Shown here: positions 57,199-64,000 of the stretch, one piece after another | Layout of the letters: each line of letters starts with the position of its first letter | Numbering within the stretch: the first letter of the stretch is position 1 | Source of the DNA: Dinoroseobacter sp049800835 | Lineage (GTDB): Bacteria > Pseudomonadota > Alphaproteobacteria > Rhodobacterales > Rhodobacteraceae | Assembly (NCBI RefSeq): GCF_049800835.1 | Contig: NZ_JBNAFU010000011.1 | Coordinates: 1-64,000 of the forward strand | Length of the DNA stretch: 64,000 nt | Direction: 5' to 3' | Made by a program: the position numbers and the translations under genes | The notes under the pieces: generated by a model | Databases searched by the model: none | What the model was told of the DNA's origin: nothing | What the model saw: the letters and a program-made list of their open reading frames with translations, nothing else

Positions 57199-58250
57199 GT
57201 GCAGAACTCAAGGCGCAACTCGGGGCAGAGGCAAAGGCATTGGGTCTTGTCGGTTTCGGGGTGTGCAGGCCCACGTCCATCCCTGCGGCGCAGGACCGGT
57301 TGCGCACTTTTGTTAAGACGCAACGCCATGGGCAGATGGGCTGGATGGCCGAACGGATGGGATGGCGCGGTGATCCCGCAGAGCTTTGGCCTGATGCGCG
57401 CTCGATCGTCATGCTGGCGGAAAGCTATACCCCTGAATATGACCCGCTGGAGCTTCTGGATCACCGTGGGTGCGCGGCGATCAGCGTCTACGCACAGAAC
57501 CGCGACTACCACGATGTGCTGAAAAAGAAACTCAAACGTCTGGGACGCTGGCTAATCGACAGGGCCGGGTGCGAAATAAAGGTGTTTGTCGACACGGCCC
57601 CGGTCATGGAAAAGCCGTTGGCACAAGCCGCGGGTCTCGGTTGGCAGGGCAAGCACACAAACTTGCTTAGCCGTGATTTCGGCAACTGGGTGTTTCTGGG
57701 GGCACTCTTTACCACTTTGGATCTGCCGGCCGATGACGCAGAGGTCGACCATTGCGGATCATGTCGCGCGTGTCTGGATGTCTGTCCGACGGATGCGTTT
57801 CCCGCGCCTTATCAACTCGACGCGCGGCGCTGCATTTCCTACCTGACGATCGAACACAAGGGGCCCGTGGACGCTGCACTTCGGGAGGGGTTGGGCAACC
57901 GGATTTACGGGTGCGATGACTGTCTTGCGGTGTGTCCGTGGAACAAGTTCGCGGTTGCGGCACAGGAGGCGAAGTACCATGCACGCACCGATCTGGTCGC
58001 ACCAGGTCTGGCGGAATTGGCCGCACTCGACGATGCAGGGTTTCGGACGCGCTTTTCCGGCTCGCCGATCAAGCGGATCGGACGCGACCGGTTCGTGCGC
58101 AATGTTTGCTATGCCATCGGCAATTCAGGTGACGCGGCGCTTTTGCCTGCTGTGCGGGCGCTGACCGACGATGCAGACCCGGTCGTTGCAGAGGCGGCGC
58201 AATGGGCGGTTTTGCGATTGCAGGAGGATCCTGCAGGGTCGCCAGCCTAG
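57195..58250 (+). CDS. queG: Epoxyqueuosine reductase QueG
   Basis: A 351-aa cobalamin and iron-sulfur enzyme that completes queuosine in tRNA. The DUF1730 domain (SIPAAQDRLRTFVKT; MGWMAERM) is followed by two 4Fe-4S motifs (CGSCRACLDVCPTDAFPAP and CDDCLAVCPWNKF), and a HEAT-like tail. TTG 57195 overlaps the GST stop (TTGA). It converges with the desaturase gene, 10 nt apart. Confidence 0.94.
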   Translation: MSAELKAQLGAEAKALGLVGFGVCRPTSIPAAQDRLRTFVKTQRHGQMGWMAERMGWRGDPAELWPDARSIVMLAESYTPEYDPLELLDHRGCAAISVYAQNRDYHDVLKKKLKRLGRWLIDRAGCEIKVFVDTAPVMEKPLAQAAGLGWQGKHTNLLSRDFGNWVFLGALFTTLDLPADDAEVDHCGSCRACLDVCPTDAFPAPYQLDARRCISYLTIEHKGPVDAALREGLGNRIYGCDDCLAVCPWNKFAVAAQEAKYHARTDLVAPGLAELAALDDAGFRTRFSGSPIKRIGRDRFVRNVCYAIGNSGDAALLPAVRALTDDADPVVAEAAQWAVLRLQEDPAGSPA

Positions 58251-58260
58251 ACCGCGGTTT

Positions 58261-59289
58261 TCAGGCCTTCTTTGCCTGCGCGAAGGACAGGAGCCGCTTG
58301 GAGTTTTCGTCCCACAGATGCAGGCGTGCTGTCTGTATGCTCTGGCGGATCGTCATGCGGTTGCTTTCCGCAAGAGAGGGCTGGTCCCGCAACACCTCCG
58401 GAAGGCGGTAAAACGGGATGCGGCTATAGAGGTGATGGACGTGATGAATGCCGATGTTGGCGCTCAACCATTGCAGAACAGGTGGCAACACGTAATGCGA
58501 ACTTCCGTGCAGAGCGGCGTCATGCACGTCCCAGTCGGGCTCATGGTCCCAGCATGTCGTCTCGAACTGGTGTTGAACATAAAACAGCCAGACGCCCGCC
58601 GTGGCGGCCAGAAGTGTTGTCGGCACGAAGATCAGCAAAATGGGCATCAGCCCGCCAAAATACCAGATACCGCCAAGCATCGCGAAAATACCTGAATTGG
58701 TTCCCATGGAACTGATCCAGTACTTCGCCTTGTGCGTGAACCCGAACGGGAGCCGGTTCTCCAGAAAAAAGGTATACCCCGGCCCGATGCCGAACAGAAC
58801 GATCGGGTGGCGGTACATGCGGTAGAGCATGCGCCTGACCGGTGGTAGCGCCCGGTACTCCGCCACGGTGAGCGTGTTGATGTCGCCCATGCCGCGTCGT
58901 CCGAGGTTGCCGGACGCGCTGTGATGGATCGCGTGGGATCGCCGCCAGACATCATAAGGGGTCAGGGTCAGGACGCCCAAAACCCGTCCGAGCCAGTCAC
59001 CCGCTGTTCGATTGGCGAAAAAGGCGCTGTGACCGCAGTCGTGCTGAATACAGAAGAGCCGCAACAAAAAGGCGGAATTCACGACCGAAATAAGTAGGGT
59101 AAGCCATGGACTGATCGCGAGTGACCCCCACGCCAGAGCCCACAACACGACAAATGGTCCAAGCGTGACCGCCAGTTCAAAACTGCTGCGTGCGAGGCTT
59201 GGTTCGCGATACTTGGCCAGAATGCGTACCCAGTCGCGCGCGTGTTGGCTGTCCGGTTCAGGCAGAAACTCTTCGGTGCTGTCGTACAT
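58261..59289 (-). CDS. Fatty acid desaturase
   Basis: A 342-aa inner-membrane di-iron desaturase. Histidine boxes: HDCGH (83-87), HAIHH (119-123) and a late HHVHH. Four main hydrophobic segments lie around 42-75, 95-110, 190-215 and 220-235. It introduces a double bond in acyl chains (substrate and position not readable). 227 nt separate it from the small gene at 59517; that stretch has a poly-T near the start but no gene. Confidence 0.9.
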   Translation of the reverse strand: MYDSTEEFLPEPDSQHARDWVRILAKYREPSLARSSFELAVTLGPFVVLWALAWGSLAISPWLTLLISVVNSAFLLRLFCIQHDCGHSAFFANRTAGDWLGRVLGVLTLTPYDVWRRSHAIHHSASGNLGRRGMGDINTLTVAEYRALPPVRRMLYRMYRHPIVLFGIGPGYTFFLENRLPFGFTHKAKYWISSMGTNSGIFAMLGGIWYFGGLMPILLIFVPTTLLAATAGVWLFYVQHQFETTCWDHEPDWDVHDAALHGSSHYVLPPVLQWLSANIGIHHVHHLYSRIPFYRLPEVLRDQPSLAESNRMTIRQSIQTARLHLWDENSKRLLSFAQAKKA

Positions 59290-59516
59290 GAGCCTGCTTC
59301 TTTTTTTGTTTCTTGGCCGACGTCCACGACAATCGAGCTTGATGACCCTTGCCTTAAGCCAATGGGGTTAACAAGCTATTCCTTATGCCCTGTGGCATTG
59401 TGCAACGCCGCCCTGGACGGGGCGACCGGGGGCTCCGACCCGGTATGTCCGAGAGTTCTGGGCAGAGCGCGCAACCTGTGGTAGCTTGGCGTCCCGTTCA
59501 TGGAAGGAGGAGCACC

Positions 59517-59699
59517 ATGAAACATATCGTCGATACGGATCGGGATCGATCCAAGCCTATGCGGATGGTCCGCTACACATCACTGGAGCGTCGTGCGGGA
59601 CTTCATCCCAACACGGTCGCCCTGCACCGCCGTCCCCGGACTATGAAAGCGGCACAAGTGCCCCAGTATCTCCGGATCGACCGGGGTATCCGGGCCTAG
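59517..59699 (+). CDS. 60-aa basic hypothetical protein
   Basis: MKHIVDTDRDRSKPMRMVRY to YLRIDRGIRA, basic and without membrane segment. The start ATG 59517 has a near-perfect ribosome-binding site (GAAGGAGGAG, 5-6 nt spacing), which is the best evidence. The following EamA gene begins 32 nt after its stop. No family recognised. Confidence 0.5.
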   Translation: MKHIVDTDRDRSKPMRMVRYTSLERRAGLHPNTVALHRRPRTMKAAQVPQYLRIDRGIRA

Positions 59700-59731
59700 G
59701 CACGACCGGCCATTTCAGATAGGCGCGGGGG

Positions 59732-60634
59732 ATGATCTCCCTCCGCGCCATTTTTCTGAAACTTTGCGCGGTGACGCTGTTTTTGGTGATGGCGTCACTT
59801 ATCAAGGCATCGTCCGAGACTGTGCCGCCCGGGCAGGCCGTGTTCTTTCGGTCATTCTTCGCCTTTCCGATCCTGATCGGATGGCTGGCATGGCGGGGCG
59901 ATCTGCGCACCGGTTTCAAGGCAAGGCGACCCAGCGCCCACATCATTCGCGGGCTAGTGGGAACCGGGGCGATGGCGACCAGCTTTGCAGGCCTCGGGCT
60001 CTTGCCCCTGCCCGAGGTGACGGCGATCCGGTTTGCCTCTCCGTTATTTGTGGTCGTTTTTGCGGCGGTCCTTCTGGGGGAAACAGTGCGCCTGTTTCGT
60101 AGCACGGCGGTGCTTGTCGGCTTCGCCGGGGTCATCATCGTGATGTACCCAAGGCTCAGCGGTGGGGCCGCTTTCGCGATGGAGGGGGCTGCCCTTGGCG
60201 CAATCCTTTGCCTGATCGGGGCAGCGCTCGCCGCGCTGGCGCATGTGCAAATCAGAAACATGACGAAAACCGAAAAAACCAGCGCGATCGTATTCTGGTT
60301 CACCATTACATCCATGACACTGTCACTTCTGACCATTCCCTTCGGTTGGGCGATGCCAAGCTGGCAGGTGGCGACGATGCTGATCTGCGCAGGTTTGTGC
60401 GGGGGGGCGGGACAAATTTTCATGACCACGGCCTACTCCAAGGCCGACGTGTCCTTGCTGGCGCCGTTCGACTACGCTTCGATCGTTATGGCGATGGTGG
60501 TGGGGTACTTCGTGTTCGCTGAAGTTCCGACCGGCAACATGATTGTCGGCGCAATCATCGTTACGTCCGCCGGGGGGGCGATCATTTGGCGTGAACGGCA
60601 ATTGGCGATGCGACCACCTAGCCCGGCACCTTGA
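59732..60634 (+). CDS. EamA-family drug/metabolite transporter
   Basis: A 300-aa inner-membrane permease with ten transmembrane helices arranged as two EamA repeats (about 5-130 and 148-288). Substrate unknown: members export amino acids, nucleotides or other metabolites. It ends inside the convergent DUF4198 gene (17-nt overlap). ATG 59732 follows a G-rich region GCGCGGGGG. Confidence 0.9.
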   Translation: MISLRAIFLKLCAVTLFLVMASLIKASSETVPPGQAVFFRSFFAFPILIGWLAWRGDLRTGFKARRPSAHIIRGLVGTGAMATSFAGLGLLPLPEVTAIRFASPLFVVVFAAVLLGETVRLFRSTAVLVGFAGVIIVMYPRLSGGAAFAMEGAALGAILCLIGAALAALAHVQIRNMTKTEKTSAIVFWFTITSMTLSLLTIPFGWAMPSWQVATMLICAGLCGGAGQIFMTTAYSKADVSLLAPFDYASIVMAMVVGYFVFAEVPTGNMIVGAIIVTSAGGAIIWRERQLAMRPPSPAP

Positions 60635-61430
60635 AGCTGAGCGACGCCCAGATCGAGTGCCAAACCGGTTTTCCATCTTCGGAGGGAGAGCGTTTTTCCA
60701 TCAAGACCGAATCGATCAGGTACTCTGTATCCGGCGTCACCGGGACGGAAACCTTTCCTTCGCTGTCGGTCCGGTACTGGGTCACGGTCACTTCGCCTTC
60801 GGGATCCCGCGCGAACACTTCGACCTGCGCGTCGACGCGCGGTACACCATAGGCAAACACCTGCAGCGGCATACGCCCGTTGATCGTATCCGTGTAGGGA
60901 TTGGCCAGCGCCACCACTTCGGTCAGAAGCCCAAGCATTTGATCTGATCCGGTTGCCTGCCCGACGCCAACAAGGGCTTTGCCGTACCGACGGTAGCTTT
61001 CGCGAAACCCGGTTTCGGGCAAGCCGCGTTCGATGTGCAATTCCTGTGCCCAGCCCAGATCCTTGGTTGTCGTGAACTTCGCAAACTTCTTCCAATCGCG
61101 ATAGGTCAGAATACTGTCGGCGGTTTCGTGCACGATGATTGCAAGGCCCGGGGTCTCCAGGACTTTGTCCAGCGCGGGCCGATCTCCCATCCGTGTGCCG
61201 GGATCAATCGCCACCCCGTTCTGCAGGATGTAGTGCTGGTTCGCACGTGCCGGAATGTACGGGTACCCCGCGCCAGACAGATTTTCACCCACCCGCAATT
61301 CGGCGATGATGGCCTCCCCCGGTGCGATCTGGTAGCGCTCTGGCGAGATCCAGAATTCGTGCGCCGGGAGTGGCGAGCCGAGGCTGGTCAACAGGGTGGT
61401 CGCAAGGACCATTGGGAACGAGGGGCGCAT
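60618..61430 (-). CDS. DUF4198 periplasmic protein (NikK/metal-handling-like)
   Basis: A 270-aa exported protein with a signal peptide (RPSFPMVLATTLLTSLGSPLPAHEF, cleavage at PAHEF) and a beta-rich DUF4198 domain (HEFWISPERYQIAPGEAIIAELRVGENL). Members are linked to nickel/cobalt uptake or are additional domains near such transporters. ATG 61430 has GGAAAG 7 nt upstream; ATG 61412 (MVLATTLL) is the alternative without a ribosome-binding site. Its start codon overlaps that of the opposite-strand HupE gene. Confidence 0.82.
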   Translation of the reverse strand: MRPSFPMVLATTLLTSLGSPLPAHEFWISPERYQIAPGEAIIAELRVGENLSGAGYPYIPARANQHYILQNGVAIDPGTRMGDRPALDKVLETPGLAIIVHETADSILTYRDWKKFAKFTTTKDLGWAQELHIERGLPETGFRESYRRYGKALVGVGQATGSDQMLGLLTEVVALANPYTDTINGRMPLQVFAYGVPRVDAQVEVFARDPEGEVTVTQYRTDSEGKVSVPVTPDTEYLIDSVLMEKRSPSEDGKPVWHSIWASLSFKVPG

Positions 61431-62571
61431 GAGGCTTTCCGCTGCGGTTTTGGTGATGCTGAGGGTGACGCTTGTGGCGCTGGTGTCAACGGTTGCCCTG
61501 TATCGTGCTGCGGTTGCCCATGAAGTGCGTCCGTCCGTGGCTGATGTGACCGTTGGGCCGACGCAACTTGAGGCGCGCATCCAACTCACTGCGGAGTCGC
61601 TGATCGCAGGGATCGATCTGTCGCAGATCACAGATACCAACGACGCACCCGAGGCTGGCTTTTACGACAGCCTGCGGGCCCTGCGACCGGATGAACTGGT
61701 CGCTCGGTTCGAGGCAGCCTGGCCCGGAATATCCGAGGGCCTGATCGCCGAGGTCGCGGGGGCGCCGCTGGACTGGCAATTCGAGGCATTGCAGGTCAGT
61801 CCGGAGCCGGACCTTGAACTTCCGCGCGACAGCTTGCTGATCGCGACCGTGGCTTTGCCCGCTGGGGACGCGCCGGTCACGGTCGGGTGGGTCGCAGCCT
61901 ATGGTCCGCTTGTTGTGCGTCAGATCGCCGAGGAAGGTGGCTATTCCGACTACCTTACGGGGGGCGCCCTCAGCGCCCCGCTGCCCCGAACCGGGGCTGC
62001 TGAGCTGGGCCTGTGGGACGCTTTCTTCGGATATGTCGCAATCGGGTTCGAGCATATCGTTCCCAAGGGACTTGACCATATCCTCTTCGTGCTTGGTCTG
62101 TTTTTCTTCAGTCTCGCGCTGCGACCCCTGCTGGTGCAGGTGACAGCCTTCACCGTTGCGCACACAGTGACGCTCGCGCTGGCAGTACTTGGCATCGTCA
62201 ACCTGTCACCGGCCATCGTAGAGCCGCTTATTGCCGCCTCCATCGTTTTCGTCGCGGTCGAGAACATCTTCGGCGGTCAGATCGGCTGGCGTCGTACCGC
62301 GATCGTGTTTGGGTTCGGCTTGCTGCACGGGCTGGGCTTCGCATCCGTTCTGGGCGAGATCGGTCTTGATCCCACGCGGTTTGTCACCGGGTTGATCGGG
62401 TTCAACATCGGCGTTGAACTTGGGCAGATTGCGGTGATTTTGGTCGCTTTCCTGCTGGTTGGCCTGCCATTTGGTCGCAAGCCGTGGTACCGAAAGGCCA
62501 TCGCGATCCCGTTCTCCGCGGCAATCGCGGCAACTGGCGCTTACTGGGCCTTCGAACGCGTCGTCTCGTGA
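61429..62571 (+). CDS. HupE/UreJ-family membrane protein
   Basis: A 380-aa protein. A signal-like N-terminus (LMLRVTLVALVSTVALYRAAVAHE) is followed by a periplasmic domain (about 30-200) and a C-terminal HupE/UreJ transport domain (about 200-375) with about six helices and the motif HIVPKGLDHILFVLGLF, and further HxxxxL-type histidines (AHTVTLAL; LLHGLGFASVLGE). Members transport nickel or cobalt. ATG 61429 has GAGGGG 7 nt upstream. Metal uptake together with the adjacent DUF4198 protein is inference. Confidence 0.83.
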   Translation: MRLSAAVLVMLRVTLVALVSTVALYRAAVAHEVRPSVADVTVGPTQLEARIQLTAESLIAGIDLSQITDTNDAPEAGFYDSLRALRPDELVARFEAAWPGISEGLIAEVAGAPLDWQFEALQVSPEPDLELPRDSLLIATVALPAGDAPVTVGWVAAYGPLVVRQIAEEGGYSDYLTGGALSAPLPRTGAAELGLWDAFFGYVAIGFEHIVPKGLDHILFVLGLFFFSLALRPLLVQVTAFTVAHTVTLALAVLGIVNLSPAIVEPLIAASIVFVAVENIFGGQIGWRRTAIVFGFGLLHGLGFASVLGEIGLDPTRFVTGLIGFNIGVELGQIAVILVAFLLVGLPFGRKPWYRKAIAIPFSAAIAATGAYWAFERVVS

Positions 62572-62612
62572 ACGCGGATCGCGCCCACAACTGGGACGAC
62601 ACGGGGGATATC

Positions 62613-64000
62613 ATGACTGATCTCGATCCGCTCAGCCGCTTCGCGTTGCGCCACGGCACGGATAAGTTCGGCCTGCACGACTACACGCCAAACTACCACG
62701 CCCTTCTAAAGGACGAGCGCATGGCACCCTTGCGCGTGCTCGAAATCGGGATCGGTGGATTTACCGACCCGAATTCCGGCGGAGAGTCCCTCGCGATGTG
62801 GCGCGATTATCTGCCCAATGCATCCATTCTGGGCATCGACATCGAGCCGAAGACCCGCGATTTCGGGCCGCGCGTGACCCTTGCGCAAGGCAGCCAAGTC
62901 GACACGGTGTTCCTTCAGCGCATGATCGACGAGCACGGTCCGTTCGACCTGATCATCGATGACGGAAGTCACCAGAATGCCCATGTCGTCGAAAGCTTCG
63001 AGTTCCTCTTTCCGGGTCTGGCCGCCGGGGGCGTGTACATCGTCGAGGATGTCCAGACGGCTTTCTTTCCCGGTTATGGCGGCTCTCTCGACCTCACCCC
63101 ACCCAACTCGGTCGGTTACTTCGCCGACTTGATGGCCGCTCTGCTTGCGGATGAGATGCCGGCCTCAGAAATCGCGGCGATGTACCGGTTCCATAACATC
63201 ATCGCTCTGCGCAAGACGGGCGGCGATCTAACACTGCCCGCCGCCGCTGGTTTGGCGCGTCCCGAGGCGCGCTATCTGCGCGAGGCGTTCGAGCAACTTG
63301 ATGACGGCGCGTTTCTCCGTATCGACACCACACAAGACACTCCAGATTGGGTCCGCGACCGGTTTGCCGAGGTCGATCACCGCGAGATCGCCGTACACTT
63401 TCCCGATGCCCATCCGGACCCGATTGCCCGCCATATCCGGTCGTTATACGCACAGCGCGGGGCCGTTCTGCTTGAAAAAGGGCCAAACGATTACCCCTCA
63501 AACTTCGCCTTCGACGCCGCGCATCCGCAGGTACAGGACGTCGTGGATAAGATCCGCGCGGCGGTGGAGCAGGGGGCGACAGAGCACGGGCTGATCTATT
63601 GCGGTGGTCTGTTCGATCGTGCCGGCCGTGCGGATGACTTCGATTGGGCTGCACAGCAGTTGTCGGCCCGCGGCGTCAGCTTCGCGACCGGCTTTCAGTT
63701 CCTGCTGCGCCATGCCCAGCATACCGGAGACGACGCGCGGTTCATGTCCTTGCTGGAGGGGGCGCACGCAGCGTTCCCGGCCAACGCGACGTTTGCCGCG
63801 CAACTCGCCAGCCTGCAACTCGGCAAAAACCGGGTGGAGGATGCGGCGGCAACTGTGCGGCATGCGCGCGCGCACGGCGCGTCCAGTCCGCAATTGTCGC
63901 TGCGCTACTCAGCTATCCTGCTGCGACTCGGCGAGTTCGACGCAGCCGAGGAAGAGGCCGCCTATGGGGTCAAACGCAAACCAGCAAACCCGTCTGCCTG
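62613..64000 (+). CDS. Class I methyltransferase with TPR-like tail, 3' end cut by window
   Basis: 462 codons are present; the gene runs off the right edge. The N-terminal half is a SAM-dependent methyltransferase similar to sugar/macrocin-type O-methyltransferases (RHGTDKFGLHDYTPNYH; VLEIGIGGF; GIDIEPKTRD; DLIIDDGSHQN; YIVEDVQTAFF). The C-terminal part contains alanine-rich helical repeats (LASLQLGKNRVEDAAATVRHARAHG) of the TPR kind. ATG 62613 follows CGGGGGATATC; an in-frame GTG at 62568 overlaps the HupE stop and is the alternative. It could act on a glycan or small molecule. Confidence 0.85.
   Translation, partial: MTDLDPLSRFALRHGTDKFGLHDYTPNYHALLKDERMAPLRVLEIGIGGFTDPNSGGESLAMWRDYLPNASILGIDIEPKTRDFGPRVTLAQGSQVDTVFLQRMIDEHGPFDLIIDDGSHQNAHVVESFEFLFPGLAAGGVYIVEDVQTAFFPGYGGSLDLTPPNSVGYFADLMAALLADEMPASEIAAMYRFHNIIALRKTGGDLTLPAAAGLARPEARYLREAFEQLDDGAFLRIDTTQDTPDWVRDRFAEVDHREIAVHFPDAHPDPIARHIRSLYAQRGAVLLEKGPNDYPSNFAFDAAHPQVQDVVDKIRAAVEQGATEHGLIYCGGLFDRAGRADDFDWAAQQLSARGVSFATGFQFLLRHAQHTGDDARFMSLLEGAHAAFPANATFAAQLASLQLGKNRVEDAAATVRHARAHGASSPQLSLRYSAILLRLGEFDAAEEEAAYGVKRKPANPSA

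Overview
The window looks like chromosome of a marine alphaproteobacterium of the Rhodobacteraceae (Roseobacter group). Evidence: high-GC coding with short overlapping genes, the order rimP-nusA-ylxR/L7Ae-infB, peptidylprolyl isomerase-argJ-mutT divergent from secA, an NDUFA9-type protein next to a tRNA-Leu, a DUF5928-tailed GT14 glycosyltransferase, and an lptB-hpf-ptsN locus with no rpoN. I cannot name the species.

Layout. 1-8640: acetate activation and uptake (acs, a zinc-lid adenylate kinase, small and large subunits of a sodium:solute symporter), then a regulatory-looking trio: cNMP/CBS/nucleotidyltransferase protein, small membrane protein, and membrane-anchored PAS-exonuclease. 8650-14310: transcription/translation operon rimP-nusA-ylxR-infB, closed by a perfect 34-bp palindromic terminator shared with an unlisted 44-aa gene on the other strand. 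14645-17217 (-): PpiC, argJ, mutT. 17447-21690: secA and a PstS-like protein. 21662-25603 (-): dnaK, dnaJ, radC. 25769-26401: alkB. 26408-35483: a surface-glycan region (ABC-2 permease, cysQ, kdsB, galU, two sister glycosyltransferases, GT14/DUF5928 protein, double sulfotransferase-like protein). 35480-40253 (-): rnd-kdsD-lptC-lptA-lptB and hpf-ptsN.

40289-46419 is a small integrated genetic element of about 6.1 kb, bounded by an exact 16-bp direct repeat. One copy is the 3' end of tRNA-Leu(CAG); the other is a displaced copy just upstream of rnd. It carries a tyrosine integrase, a cluster of five DnaA-box-like sites beside AT-rich DNA (candidate replication origin), an AlpA-type regulator whose ribosome-binding site lies inside a hairpin, three translationally coupled genes including a 42-aa one, a Fic protein with a small overlapping upstream partner and a palindromic operator candidate, a zinc-ribbon protein, and an exported protein with a VPLPA-CTERM-like tail.

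46404-64000 returns to core genome: tRNA-Leu, NDUFA9-like protein, uppP, gltD-gltB, patatin, mtgA, GST, queG, fatty acid desaturase, an EamA transporter, a DUF4198 gene and a HupE/UreJ gene whose start codons overlap on opposite strands, and a methyltransferase cut by the window end. The most notable items are the tRNA-Leu island with its origin-like cluster and Fic module, and the acetate cluster that pairs a GlnD-like nucleotidyltransferase with a membrane-bound exonuclease. All statements come from reading the sequence; no database search was run.
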